The notes under the pieces are model-generated. The model saw only the letters and a program-made list of their open reading frames with translations, did no database searches and was not told the origin of the DNA. The position numbers and the translations under genes are program-made. Positions 24,253 to 31,987 of a stretch of DNA of 64,000 nucleotides are shown here, one piece after another. The stretch comes from JBGSPL01 sp964511435 (GTDB lineage Bacteria > Patescibacteriota > CPR2 > UBA1875 > CAIMLA01). How positions within the stretch are numbered: position 1 is the stretch's first letter; the number at the start of each line of letters is the position of its first letter. The stretch lies in the NCBI GenBank assembly GCA_964511435.1, contig CAZEFH010000003.1, forward strand, positions 1 through 64,000, written 5' to 3'.

Positions 24253-24962
24253 TTAGTAGGTTTTTCAGCAATAACATTAAGATTTCGAGTTTTGCGGTAA
24301 AAATTATAGATTTGAACGTTAGAAAAACCTGCATTTGTGATTGATTTTTTCAATTCTCTTATAGTCCAAGCATGGAAATACCTTTTTGTGACCAGCTTGC
24401 CAGTACTAAGTTTCCAAGGACGATAAAAGTCGCCGAAGTGAAGACTATTATTACTAAAAAATGATTTAACGATTCTTTTCAAATACTCGGTTTTATTCCA
24501 AAAATACCATGTTTCAACGAATGCCCAGCCCTCAGGCTTTGTAACTCTGTACATTTCGTCCAAGAATTTTTGCCTGGTCTCCTTAGAGGGTATGTGATGG
24601 ATTGTTGCAATTGAAACTACGATATTGAAGGTATCCGATTGATAAGGAAGGTTTGTAGCATCACCGACAAGAAAATGAGCTTTTGGGTACTTCTTCTTTG
24701 CAATCCTGATAAGTTCTTCGCTTATGTCTATACCATAGTATTCAATTTCGCGGTCAATAAACATTTCGGAAACGCGTCCGGCACCACATCCTATGTCTAA
24801 TACCTTGAGTGTTTTATTTTTCGGAAATTTCTGCAGAATATCATTTAGTGTTTCTGTGACTTCTATCCAATTATATTTTCGGGTACTCGCAAACTGCTCG
24901 GCGATTAGGTTATAATCATCTCTAGTCTTTAGTATTAATTTTTCAGCAATCTCTTTTTTCAT
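24249..24962 (-). CDS. Trm9/ALKBH8-like SAM methyltransferase, putative tRNA wobble-uridine methylase
   Basis: A 237-residue class I methyltransferase. Motif I is VLDIGCGAGRVSEMF, then YYGIDISEELIRIAKKK, and VVSIATIHHIPSKETRQKFLDE, closest to the SIAVIHH-x4-ERR motif of eukaryotic Trm9/ALKBH8, which methylates cm5U34 to mcm5U34. The N-terminal YNLIAEQFASTRKYNW also resembles Trm9 (YD-IA-HFS-TR). The ATG at 24962 has AAGGA 7 nt upstream, so the longer start at 24980 is less likely. It is divergent from elp3, whose product makes the cm5U precursor, supporting the assignment. Ordinary UbiE-type methyltransferases remain an alternative. No Trm112 partner is visible. Confidence 0.65.
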   Translation of the reverse strand: MKKEIAEKLILKTRDDYNLIAEQFASTRKYNWIEVTETLNDILQKFPKNKTLKVLDIGCGAGRVSEMFIDREIEYYGIDISEELIRIAKKKYPKAHFLVGDATNLPYQSDTFNIVVSIATIHHIPSKETRQKFLDEMYRVTKPEGWAFVETWYFWNKTEYLKRIVKSFFSNNSLHFGDFYRPWKLSTGKLVTKRYFHAWTIRELKKSITNAGFSNVQIYNFYRKTRNLNVIAEKPTK

Positions 24963-24974
24963 GTATTGTTCCTT

Positions 24975-25046
24975 CGTCATTCTGAACAGAGTGAAGAATC
25001 TAGATACTCCGGGGTTCCTGGATCCTTCGTTTCACTCAGGATGACG
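24975..25046. repeat. 72-bp imperfect inverted repeat (MITE/REP-like)
   Basis: CGTCATTCTGAACAGAGTGA at one end and TTTCACTCAGGATGACG at the other. This TCATTCTGA..TCAGGATGA palindrome resembles dispersed repeats seen in many unrelated bacteria. It fills the divergent gap between the methyltransferase and elp3, and the elp3 frame appears extended upstream only because it reads through the repeat. Confidence 0.7.
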
Positions 25047-25052
25047 ATAAAA

Positions 25053-26588
25053 ATGGATATAACCAAACAAATAATTCTTAAACTTATCTCTGAAAAGGCG
25101 CAGACTCGGGCTGATTTTCGTCGTGTCGTGGCAAAGGTATATAGAGATAATAACACGTCCGGGTATCACGCGAATATCGCCCTTCGTGAAATTTATGATC
25201 AGATGGTAGAATGCGAAGAAATTGAGTCAAACGAGAGCCTAGAAAAAATTCTAACAACGAAGAAAATGCGTTCTCTCTCGGGGGTATCAGTTATTACTGT
25301 TCTGACGAAGCCATATCCTTGCCCAGGTAAATGTATCTATTGCCCTACGCTAGATGATGTGCCGAAAAGCTACCTTCCTGACGAACCAGCGGTAATGCGG
25401 GCTATTCTAAATAAATATGACGGCGGCAAGCAGGTAGAGACACGTCTCAAGTCACTTGCGAAACAGGGACACCCAATTGATAAGATTGAATTAATCGTAA
25501 TTGGTGGTACTTTTAGTCATCTTCCTAGGGACTATCAAGAAGAGTTTATCAAGGGCTGTTTCGATGCGCTGAATGGCTTCGTTTCTAAAAACCTAGCCGA
25601 GGCAAAAGCTGCTAATGAAACAGCGAAATCTCGTTGTGTCGGTCTGACCCTCGAGACGCGTCCGGACCACATTGCAGAGGAAGAAGTACAGTGGTTTCGT
25701 TACCTTGGTGCCACTAGAGTAGAGCTGGGTGTCCAGACAATTTATGACGAAATCTTAGCAAAGAATGGTCGGGGAGAAAAAGTTGCCGACACTATAAAGG
25801 CGACTAAATTACTTAAAAATGCTGGCTTTAAAATTTGCTACCACTTGATGCCAAATCTTTTTGGCTCTAATCTCAGGCTGGACAAGAAAATGTTCCAGGA
25901 AATCTTTATAAATCCAGATTTCTGCCCTGACTACATCAAAATTTATCCCTGTATGGTGCTAAAAGATACACCCCTATATGAACTGTGGCAGAAAGGTGAA
26001 TACAAAAGTTATACAGACGATGAGCTAAAAGAGTTAATCAAATACGTCAAGGAAATAGTACCTCCTTGGGTGCGAATAATGCGGACGATTCGAGATATAC
26101 CGGCTCCAAACATTGTTTCCGGTTCGATACTTTCAAATATGCGCCAGATTGTCCTTGCTGAGCTTGAGAATGAGGGTAAAAAGTGCGGATGTATTCGTTG
26201 CCGAGAAGTTGGAGTGAAAGATTCGGAAACAGATATAAATGTAAAATTATTTATAGATGAGTATGAAGCATCTTGCGGTACCGAATATTTTCTTAGTTTT
26301 GAAGGCGATAGTAGAGAAACGCTATATTCCCTCTTACGCTTGAGACTCGCTGATATTGCTATCATCCGCGAAGTCCATACCTATGGTCAGCAAATTGAGG
26401 TAGGTGAAAAAGGGGATACACAGCATCGGGGATTCGGTCGAAAACTAATCGCTGAAGCAGAAAGTGTTGCGAAAGAAGCGGGGTTCTCAAAAATTGCCGT
26501 TATCTCAGGCGTCGGCGTCCGTAACTACTACCGCAAGTTTGGCTACGTGCTGGTGGGCGAATATATGGTGAAAAACCTCGACAAATAA
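25053..26588 (+). CDS. elp3: Elp3-type tRNA uridine(34) modification enzyme (radical SAM/GNAT)
   Basis: A 511-residue homologue of eukaryotic/archaeal Elp3, which forms 5-carboxymethyluridine at the tRNA wobble position using SAM and acetyl-CoA. The N-terminal helical part leads to TKPYPCPGKCIYCPTLDDVPKSYL (cluster cysteines C-x3-C-x2-C), then RVELGVQTIYDEILAKNGRG and the zinc-site cysteines KKCGCIRCREVG. The C-terminal GNAT domain has HRGFGRKLIAEAESVAKEAG (acetyl-CoA loop) and VRNYYRKFGY. The ATG at 25053 is chosen because upstream codons lie in the inverted repeat. The divergent partner is a Trm9-like methyltransferase. Confidence 0.95.
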   Translation: MDITKQIILKLISEKAQTRADFRRVVAKVYRDNNTSGYHANIALREIYDQMVECEEIESNESLEKILTTKKMRSLSGVSVITVLTKPYPCPGKCIYCPTLDDVPKSYLPDEPAVMRAILNKYDGGKQVETRLKSLAKQGHPIDKIELIVIGGTFSHLPRDYQEEFIKGCFDALNGFVSKNLAEAKAANETAKSRCVGLTLETRPDHIAEEEVQWFRYLGATRVELGVQTIYDEILAKNGRGEKVADTIKATKLLKNAGFKICYHLMPNLFGSNLRLDKKMFQEIFINPDFCPDYIKIYPCMVLKDTPLYELWQKGEYKSYTDDELKELIKYVKEIVPPWVRIMRTIRDIPAPNIVSGSILSNMRQIVLAELENEGKKCGCIRCREVGVKDSETDINVKLFIDEYEASCGTEYFLSFEGDSRETLYSLLRLRLADIAIIREVHTYGQQIEVGEKGDTQHRGFGRKLIAEAESVAKEAGFSKIAVISGVGVRNYYRKFGYVLVGEYMVKNLDK

Positions 26589-26606
26589 GGGCTTTTGTTA
26601 TACAAT
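26578..26606 (+). promoter_or_regulatory. promoter of the 124/136-aa cassette
   Basis: TCGACA (26578-26583), overlapping the last elp3 codons, 17-nt spacer, TACAAT (26601-26606). Confidence 0.6.
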
Positions 26607-26655
26607 ACGGGGTCCGAAACACCAGTTGTCGTCAATCCGAAGGAAGGTGCCGTCG

Positions 26656-27030
26656 GTGTACCCTGAACCGAAGATATACTCGAAAGAGGAACAGATTGTC
26701 TGGGGGCTTGTCTTTACGGCAGTCTGTCAGGTTTGTCAGACTCTCATCGAGAGTTTGATTGCATCCGGGAAGACTCCCGAGGAGGCATCACGCGCCGCGA
26801 TTCGCTTCGTTTTGCCGATGCTTTCCAGTGCTGAGTTTGACACGGAGCAGGCGCTCATGGACGATGTGCGGAGTAAGCTTCGCTATCTCTGGCTCGCAAC
26901 CGATCAAACAGACAAGCTCTTCTCCTCTGTTTTGGCCGAGGAGGGCTGGGTTGATCCGGCGAGTTTCTACTCAGTTGAGCTGACCACTGAAGGTAAGTAC
27001 CGCGTCCGGCCCTACAGTTTCGTAATGTGA
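26656..27030 (+). CDS. unrecognised 124-residue protein (GC-rich cassette)
   Basis: Hypothetical, helical in appearance (EEQIVWGLVFTAVCQVCQTLI, FDTEQALMDDVRSKLRYLWLA), with no signal peptide or membrane segment. The GTG at 26656 is preferred to the TTG at 26626, because AAGGAAGG lies 8 nt upstream of it and the TTG has no Shine-Dalgarno site. It ends 14 nt before the next cassette gene, which has its own strong site (GGGAGGTG), so the two form a small operon. Codons end mostly in G/C, against the AT-ending codons of elp3 and typA. Confidence 0.6.
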   Translation: MYPEPKIYSKEEQIVWGLVFTAVCQVCQTLIESLIASGKTPEEASRAAIRFVLPMLSSAEFDTEQALMDDVRSKLRYLWLATDQTDKLFSSVLAEEGWVDPASFYSVELTTEGKYRVRPYSFVM

Positions 27031-27044
27031 GGGAGGTGAACGGA

Positions 27045-27455
27045 ATGGGAATCAAGTCCCGAACGGAGATTCTCGGCGCTTTCAATCTAGTGAAACAGGT
27101 TGAAGTCATGACACGAACGTTTCTCTACGCTCGTGACAGCAAGTCCTACAAGCGGGCAGTGTCACTCCTTGAAGTAGCCACCAGGGGAGAGCTCGTTGAG
27201 CTCATCACCTACGCCTACCTCAGGGGCGGCCACTTCGAGGACATGAATGCCGTCGAGAGACGGATTCGTGAACTTGCTGATCTGGCTACAGTCATCGTCG
27301 GAGATTCGCCGCAGGTGGAGCTGACAAGCTTCGTCCTGTCTTCGGCGAACCTCTACCTCGAGCCTGTACCTGTTGGCGACGTCACGACGCTTGAGCTGGT
27401 CAGGAGGGAAGACCTCGAGGAGTTCCTCGCCAGTGCCGGTGTCGGCACCTACTAG
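27045..27455 (+). CDS. unrecognised 136-residue protein (GC-rich cassette)
   Basis: Hypothetical, mostly helical (TEILGAFNLVKQVEVMTRTFLYA, DMNAVERRIRELADLATVIV), ending EDLEEFLASAGVGTY. GGGAGGTG 8 nt upstream decides for ATG 27045 over the in-frame GTG at 27027. It is the second gene of the cassette, with an extended GC-rich hairpin beginning at its stop codon. Its size, helical content and soluble character resemble the first gene only in a general way, so I see no clear duplication. Confidence 0.6.
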   Translation: MGIKSRTEILGAFNLVKQVEVMTRTFLYARDSKSYKRAVSLLEVATRGELVELITYAYLRGGHFEDMNAVERRIRELADLATVIVGDSPQVELTSFVLSSANLYLEPVPVGDVTTLELVRREDLEEFLASAGVGTY

Positions 27456-27505
27456 GTCCACCCGGGTCGCGCGAACGCATATGGTTCGCCCGATCAGGGT
27501 GGACC
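27455..27505 (+). terminator. long terminal hairpin of the 124/136-aa cassette
   Basis: GGTCCACCC (27455-27463) pairs with GGGTGGACC (27497-27505). An inner helix GCGAAC/GTTCGC lies between. No U-tract follows. Confidence 0.6.
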
Positions 27506-27522
27506 ATTTGCGTTAAAAGCTC

Positions 27523-27551
27523 TCGACAGAAAGGCAAAAATCTGATATAAT
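27523..27551 (+). promoter_or_regulatory. typA promoter
   Basis: TCGACA (27523-27528), 17-nt spacer, TATAAT (27546-27551). The leader to the ATG at 27638 is about 80 nt. Confidence 0.7.
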
Positions 27552-27566
27552 TTACTGGCTATTTTG

Positions 27567-27627
27567 AGTTATTCTTCGAGCAAAGCGAGAAGTTCTCACA
27601 TGCGTTCGAACAATAACTTTTTATTTT
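27567..27627 (+). promoter_or_regulatory. typA leader terminator-like attenuator
   Basis: AGTTATTCTTCGAGC (27567-27581) pairs with GTTCGAACAATAACT (27604-27618) with one C-C mismatch, and TTTTATTTT follows at 27619-27627. It forms a complete intrinsic terminator between the promoter and the Shine-Dalgarno GGAG at 27628. It is probably a conditional terminator for typA, or a thermosensor. Confidence 0.6.
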
Positions 27628-27637
27628 GGAGAAACCT

Positions 27638-29458
27638 ATGAATATCCGTAACATTGCTATCATCGCGCACGTTGACCATGGGAAAACTACCCTCGTCGAT
27701 GGCTTTCTGAAACAGACCAAGGTCTTTCGTGAGAACGAGGCCGCCTTTTCGGCTTCACTGATTATGGACTCAGGGGATCAGGAGCATGAACGTGGCATCA
27801 CTATTACCGCCAAGAATACCGCGGTAATGTGGAACGACGTGAAGATTAATATCGTCGATACCCCAGGTCATGCCGATTTTGGTGGCGAGGTAGAACGTAC
27901 GCTAAATATGGCTGACGGTGCCATTCTCGTCGTCGATGCCCAAGAGGGACCGATGCCACAGACCAAATTCGTCCTACGTAAGGCGCTAGAACTCGGTCTA
28001 AAGATGATTGTCGTCATTAATAAGATTGATAAGCGTGACGCTCGCATCGGCTATGTTATAGACAAGATTCACGACCTATTCCTAGATCTTGCTACTGACA
28101 TGGACCAGCTAGAGTTCCCGATTTACTATGCCATTGCCAAGGAAGGTAAATCTTGGGATGAGATGCCACATGACTTTAGCGAAAAGGCTGACCTCTCACC
28201 GATTTTTGAGGCAATTGTGAAGTATGTTCCAGCTCCGGAAACTGACAAAAACAAACCTTTTCAAATGCTAGTTACTACTCTTGAGCGCGATAGCTATCAG
28301 GGTAAGTATGCCATTGGACGTATCAGCCATGGTTTTGCTAAACCTGGTATGACTCTCACGCTGATTAACCGTGAAGGAAATCAGGAAAGTGCGAGAATTG
28401 AAAAAGTATTTGTTTCACAGGGACTCAAGAAAGTGGAAGTTAGTACCGCTGAACCAGGTGACATCGTCGCGCTGACCGGTATAAAGAATGCTTCTATTGG
28501 CGACACACTAGCCGATCCGGCTGCACCAGAAGCACTCCCAACTATTGAAATCGAAGAACCAACCCTCAAGATGAGCATTGCTGTAAATACCTCGCCTTTT
28601 GCTGGCAAGGAAGGCAAGTTTGTTACTAGCCGTCAAATACTGGACCGCATCAACCGTGAACTTGAGACTAACGTTTCACTCAAGATGGAGCAGGGAAATG
28701 ATGCTGACTTTATCCTTTCTGGTCGTGGCGAACTCCATCTCTCAGTATTTATCGAAACCCTTCGTCGTGAAGGCTTCGAACTTCAGGTGGGGAAACCCCA
28801 GGTAATTATCAAGGAAGTTGACGGCGTAAAGATGGAGCCGCTTGAAGAGCTTACGGTTGACGTTGCGACAGAGTATGTTGGTGGCGTTACTGGTGAAGTT
28901 GGTCGTCGCAAGGGTAATCTGATTCAGCAGATTGAAAATTCAGACGGCACAACTCGCCTAATTTTCGAAATTTCTACTCGTGGGACTCTAGGACTTAGGA
29001 ATCAGCTGCTGACTCTCTCTCGTGGGACTGCCGTAATGAACTCGCTATTCCTTCGCTTTGAGCCATATACAGGGGCAATTCCACGACTTCGTAATGGAGT
29101 GCTAATCGCATCTGACGCTGGTAAGGCCGTGACTTATGGATTAAATATCGCCCAGGGTAGAGGGGTGGTCTTTGTCGCTCCTCAGACTCAGGTATATGCT
29201 GGGATGATCGTTGGTCTCAACTCGCGTGATGAGGATATAGATATCAATGTCTGTAAAGAGAAGAAGCTAACAAATACTCGTGCTTCTGGATCTGACGATA
29301 CTCTTCAGCTTACTCCTCCGACGATATTTAGTCTTGAGCAGTCACTTGACTTTTTGGAAGACGACGAGTTGCTCGAAGTAACACCAGTGAGCTTGCGTCT
29401 AAGAAAGAAGTATCTCGATCCGAACATTCGCAATCGGATGCGTAAACAAACCAAATAA
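27638..29458 (+). CDS. typA: ribosome-associated GTPase TypA/BipA
   Basis: A 606-residue translational GTPase that binds the ribosome like EF-G and supports 50S assembly and stress growth. G1 is AHVDHGKTTL, switch I RGITITAKN, G3 DTPGHADFGGEVER, G4 NKIDKRDAR. Domain II follows, then the EF-G-like domains (SGRGELHLSVFIETLRREGFE, RKGNLIQQIENSDG) and the TypA-specific C-terminal part ending YLDPNIRNRMRKQTK. The ATG at 27638, with GGAG 7 nt upstream, is used; the TTG at 27626 lies in the attenuator. Upstream lies a canonical promoter and a terminator-like leader. Confidence 0.97.
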   Translation: MNIRNIAIIAHVDHGKTTLVDGFLKQTKVFRENEAAFSASLIMDSGDQEHERGITITAKNTAVMWNDVKINIVDTPGHADFGGEVERTLNMADGAILVVDAQEGPMPQTKFVLRKALELGLKMIVVINKIDKRDARIGYVIDKIHDLFLDLATDMDQLEFPIYYAIAKEGKSWDEMPHDFSEKADLSPIFEAIVKYVPAPETDKNKPFQMLVTTLERDSYQGKYAIGRISHGFAKPGMTLTLINREGNQESARIEKVFVSQGLKKVEVSTAEPGDIVALTGIKNASIGDTLADPAAPEALPTIEIEEPTLKMSIAVNTSPFAGKEGKFVTSRQILDRINRELETNVSLKMEQGNDADFILSGRGELHLSVFIETLRREGFELQVGKPQVIIKEVDGVKMEPLEELTVDVATEYVGGVTGEVGRRKGNLIQQIENSDGTTRLIFEISTRGTLGLRNQLLTLSRGTAVMNSLFLRFEPYTGAIPRLRNGVLIASDAGKAVTYGLNIAQGRGVVFVAPQTQVYAGMIVGLNSRDEDIDINVCKEKKLTNTRASGSDDTLQLTPPTIFSLEQSLDFLEDDELLEVTPVSLRLRKKYLDPNIRNRMRKQTK

Positions 29459-29462
29459 TTCT

Positions 29463-29489
29463 AAAATCCGGCATGCGCCGGATTTTTTA
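29463..29489 (+). terminator. typA terminator
   Basis: AAATCCGGC, ATGC, GCCGGATTTTTTATT. Confidence 0.9.
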
Positions 29490-29518
29490 TTGCCAAAACA
29501 GTGGTTTCGCGATACAAT
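29490..29518 (+). promoter_or_regulatory. promoter of the 92/96-aa cassette
   Basis: TTGCCA (29490-29495), 17-nt spacer, TACAAT (29513-29518), abutting the typA terminator. Confidence 0.6.
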
Positions 29519-29574
29519 GACCGGGCCAAGAGGAATATGTGTGGCGATAGCCACCCGTCTGAAGGAGTACTAAG

Positions 29575-29853
29575 ATGCCAGTTTCGGTGATAGCCCCAGA
29601 CGGTACGAGTGTCTGGCAGATGAACCTCGCGTACGTTGCCATCGACCCCGACAAGAACGAGGCAGCCATCAGACTGCTAAACCAGCAGTACGTCGAAATC
29701 AACCCCGACAAACAGGTGGAGCTCGTCTGGGTCGATAGCGAGATTCAGATCTGGCCCTATCCGGAGGGAGCAAGTAAACAGCTCCCGATGGTGACCGACC
29801 GGGTCTTGATCGACGGCGACGGTACCTGGGGAATCTATCCCGAGAGAATCTAG
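29575..29853 (+). CDS. unrecognised 92-residue protein (GC-rich cassette)
   Basis: Hypothetical, small and acidic with a beta-strand look: VSVIAPDGTSVWQMNLAYVAID, QVELVWVDSEIQIWPYPEG, RVLIDGDGTWGIYPERI. GAAGGAG precedes the ATG by 8 nt. It is followed after 12 nt by a second small gene with AGGAGGTG, so both are expressed from the cassette promoter at 29490. Neither resembles a family I know. Base composition is GC-rich compared with typA and the membrane gene on either side. Confidence 0.6.
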   Translation: MPVSVIAPDGTSVWQMNLAYVAIDPDKNEAAIRLLNQQYVEINPDKQVELVWVDSEIQIWPYPEGASKQLPMVTDRVLIDGDGTWGIYPERI

Positions 29854-29865
29854 GAGGTGGCAGGT

Positions 29866-30156
29866 ATGGTCAAGTTCTGCAAGAACGAGGGTAGCGGTGT
29901 TCGTGGCCGAGTGGTCACCATCCTTAGGGATGAGGGTATGATGCGGGTTCTGACAGAGGGAGACACCATCTCTCTCCAGTTCTCGAAGTGCCTCATACCG
30001 GTCGAATTCCATGACGGCATCGTCTGCTACGATGAGCCTGGCTGCTCAGATGGCGTGGAGCCGAACTCTCCTGTCATGGTTTTCCCTGATGGTCACTGGG
30101 TGACTCAGGAAGCTCTTGACCACGCTCCGAAAGTCGACACCCGCGTCGACACTTAG
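29866..30156 (+). CDS. unrecognised 96-residue protein (GC-rich cassette)
   Basis: Hypothetical. Segments VRGRVVTILRDEGMMRVLTEGD and ISLQFSKCLIPVEFHDGIVCYDE suggest a small beta barrel of the KOW/SH3 kind, but the signature is too weak to name. The tail ends in VDTRVDT. AGGAGGTG lies 6 nt before ATG 29866, so the in-frame GTG at 29857 is not used. The stop codon adjoins the terminator that ends the cassette. Confidence 0.6.
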   Translation: MVKFCKNEGSGVRGRVVTILRDEGMMRVLTEGDTISLQFSKCLIPVEFHDGIVCYDEPGCSDGVEPNSPVMVFPDGHWVTQEALDHAPKVDTRVDT

Positions 30157-30211
30157 GCCGACCCCGGAGAGAGCGGAAGGATCCGCCCCTCGGGGTCGGC
30201 CTTCTGCTTTT
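30156..30211 (+). terminator. intrinsic terminator of the 92/96-aa cassette
   Basis: GGCCGACCCCG (30156-30166) pairs with CGGGGTCGGCC (30191-30201), inner GCGG/CCGC helix, then TTCTGCTTTT. Confidence 0.8.
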
Positions 30212-30244
30212 CAAGAACGAAGTTTGGAGTATAATTATCTAGTT

Positions 30245-31258
30245 ATGAAACGATTTGTGATTTCTATAGTTATAGCGGCTCTGTTTGTATATTTCTTGTC
30301 AAAGAATTTTGACATTGTTACCGGAACATTTTCGGTAATTTCACATGTGTCACCGCTATTTTTGGTAACAGCGGTGCTAATTTCTGTAGTGTCATATTAT
30401 CTTATCAGTCGAGCGAGTCGTTCCGTATTTGCAATAATGGGAATGGATAAATCACTCACAGAAATGTTCAAGCTTCAGTTCGCTTCATCAGCAATTAATA
30501 TAATCGTACCGACTGGTGGTGCCTCAATAATGTATCTCTACTCTGAAGAAGCCAAGAAGCATGATGAGCCTGTTGCGGCGGCGGCTGCGGCTTATATGGT
30601 CTGGATTCTGGCGACTTATACTTCTCTTTCAATCCTCCTTGCGATTGCTATGACATATCTTTTGTTGACAGGACACCTTACTGCATTTATTTACATTCCA
30701 GCGGCGATTCTCTTCTTTGCACTAATCATAATTCTTCTAGGAATGAGGCTTTCGTCTAAACAGACTACACTCCTTCGAAAAATATTTGCTTTTATTATTC
30801 GACTCATAAATCGCATCCTTAGTTTGTTCCACAAGATAACACTACGGGAAGAGTTAGCTGATGAGCTTATTCTGGAGGTTCAGGATGCGCGCGGTAAAAT
30901 TCGCTCAAATCCGCGGGCTTTCTGGACGGCGATACTAGAAATACTTGGATCTCATCTTTTCTACCTTATCGCAGCGGAAGTAATATTTCTTTCCTTCGGC
31001 TTTCATCCGCTTTATCGAGTACTTCTTGCTGGTTATGCGGCCGGAGCCCTATTCACAATTGTGTCTCCAACACCGAATGGAATTGGTTTTGCCGAGGTAG
31101 GGATGGCAGCCGTTTACACAACCCTCGGAGTAGATGTTCACTTAGCTGGTGTAGTGGCAGTTATCTCTAGAATGCTGACTTTCTGGATTCCGATGCTGAT
31201 TGGGTTCCTAGTCCTTCAACGAGATAACATCAAAAAGCTTTCTCTAAAGACAAAATAG
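30245..31258 (+). CDS. LPG-synthase-TM family membrane protein, second copy
   Basis: A 337-residue polytopic protein, a paralogue of 11500-12519 in the same family (UPF0104/YbhN/AglD). Shared landmarks are IIVPTGGASIMYLYSEEAKKH (about residues 80-100) and IVSPTPNGIGFAEVGMAAVY near the C-terminus; about eight hydrophobic helices. The frame is open upstream to 30116, but those codons translate the cassette terminator, so ATG 30245 is used. TATAAT (30230-30235) lies 9 nt before it, giving an almost leaderless mRNA. Unlike its paralogue it has no adjoining glycosyltransferase gene. Confidence 0.88.
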   Translation: MKRFVISIVIAALFVYFLSKNFDIVTGTFSVISHVSPLFLVTAVLISVVSYYLISRASRSVFAIMGMDKSLTEMFKLQFASSAINIIVPTGGASIMYLYSEEAKKHDEPVAAAAAAYMVWILATYTSLSILLAIAMTYLLLTGHLTAFIYIPAAILFFALIIILLGMRLSSKQTTLLRKIFAFIIRLINRILSLFHKITLREELADELILEVQDARGKIRSNPRAFWTAILEILGSHLFYLIAAEVIFLSFGFHPLYRVLLAGYAAGALFTIVSPTPNGIGFAEVGMAAVYTTLGVDVHLAGVVAVISRMLTFWIPMLIGFLVLQRDNIKKLSLKTK

Positions 31259-31301
31259 ACCTTGAAAGGTGTATAATATAACTATAAATAAGGGGGTAAG
31301 T

Positions 31302-31826
31302 ATGGCAACAGAAACACATCCTATCATTAAAGATCTCATGACTCATGTACTGCAAGTGCTCTATATGCTCTTTCTGGGCATTGTAATTGCGGCATTTGTT
31401 GGCCTAGGAGTAGACACTTTCTACACCTCGCCAAAGGCACCTGAGTATCCTCAAATTCTTCAGGACCAGCAATACAAGTCGGTTCCTACGGACCAAACTG
31501 CTGAAGAGAAGGCGGCTCAAAAGACTTATGATGAATCTCAGAAAAAATATTCTGAAGAGATGAAAGTCCATAGTCGTAACGTCTCTATTGTCGTGATGAT
31601 TTTCGCAGTTGTCGCACTGGCTCTCAGCTTGACCGTGCTAGTAAAATGGGAGATTATCGCAAACGGATTTCTACTGGGCGGAGTATTTACGATGGCTTAC
31701 AGTATCATTCTCGGCATGACCACAGAGGACGTGAAGTTTCGCTTCCTCGTGATTTCGCTGGCGGCGCTAGTAACACTAGGTCTTGGATACGTGAAGTTTA
31801 TCCATAAGCTGGAGAAAGCCCAATAG
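31302..31826 (+). CDS. four-helix membrane protein of unknown function
   Basis: A 174-residue protein. One membrane helix (about 15-38, VLYMLFLGIVIAAFVGLGV) is followed by a hydrophilic loop of some 55 residues rich in Lys, Glu and Gln (QTAEEKAAQKTYDESQKKYSEE), and then three more helices (about 95-165). The start is ATG 31302, with AGGGGG 7 nt upstream and TATAAT further up at 31272. No family recognised. The pattern of short N-terminal helix, helical loop and three helices is common among CPR membrane proteins of unknown role. Confidence 0.75.
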   Translation: MATETHPIIKDLMTHVLQVLYMLFLGIVIAAFVGLGVDTFYTSPKAPEYPQILQDQQYKSVPTDQTAEEKAAQKTYDESQKKYSEEMKVHSRNVSIVVMIFAVVALALSLTVLVKWEIIANGFLLGGVFTMAYSIILGMTTEDVKFRFLVISLAALVTLGLGYVKFIHKLEKAQ

Positions 31827-31987
31827 TTATTGACGTCGAGCTTACTCTGAATAGATTTGGTTTCGGCAAAATTGCGGAGAATAAGTTTCAGCTGGGGCCA
31901 CTGCGATTTTCGAAGTGGAATATTGCTGGAAAACATTCGATTTCGTTTGAAGTGAACTGGATTAACAAAGAGAAATTCAAGAAATGA
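31808..31987 (+). pseudogene. 59-codon open frame without a standard start
   Basis: Open from the stop at 31805 to TGA 31985-31987, which overlaps the next start as ATGA. The translation (for example RFGFGKIAENKFQLGPLRF, ISFEVNWINKEKFKK) looks protein-like, but there is no ATG, GTG or TTG; only ATA 31823 lies at proper distance from GGAG. It could be a remnant or a gene with a rare start codon. Confidence 0.3.

Noticed and set aside
23163..24300. Short open frames on both strands inside the two structured RNA segments
   Set aside because: None has a Shine-Dalgarno site or leaderless promoter, several cross the terminators, and the helices run through them.
30116..30244. 43-codon extension of the second LPG-synthase-TM protein
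   Set aside because: It translates the end of the cassette gene and its terminator.
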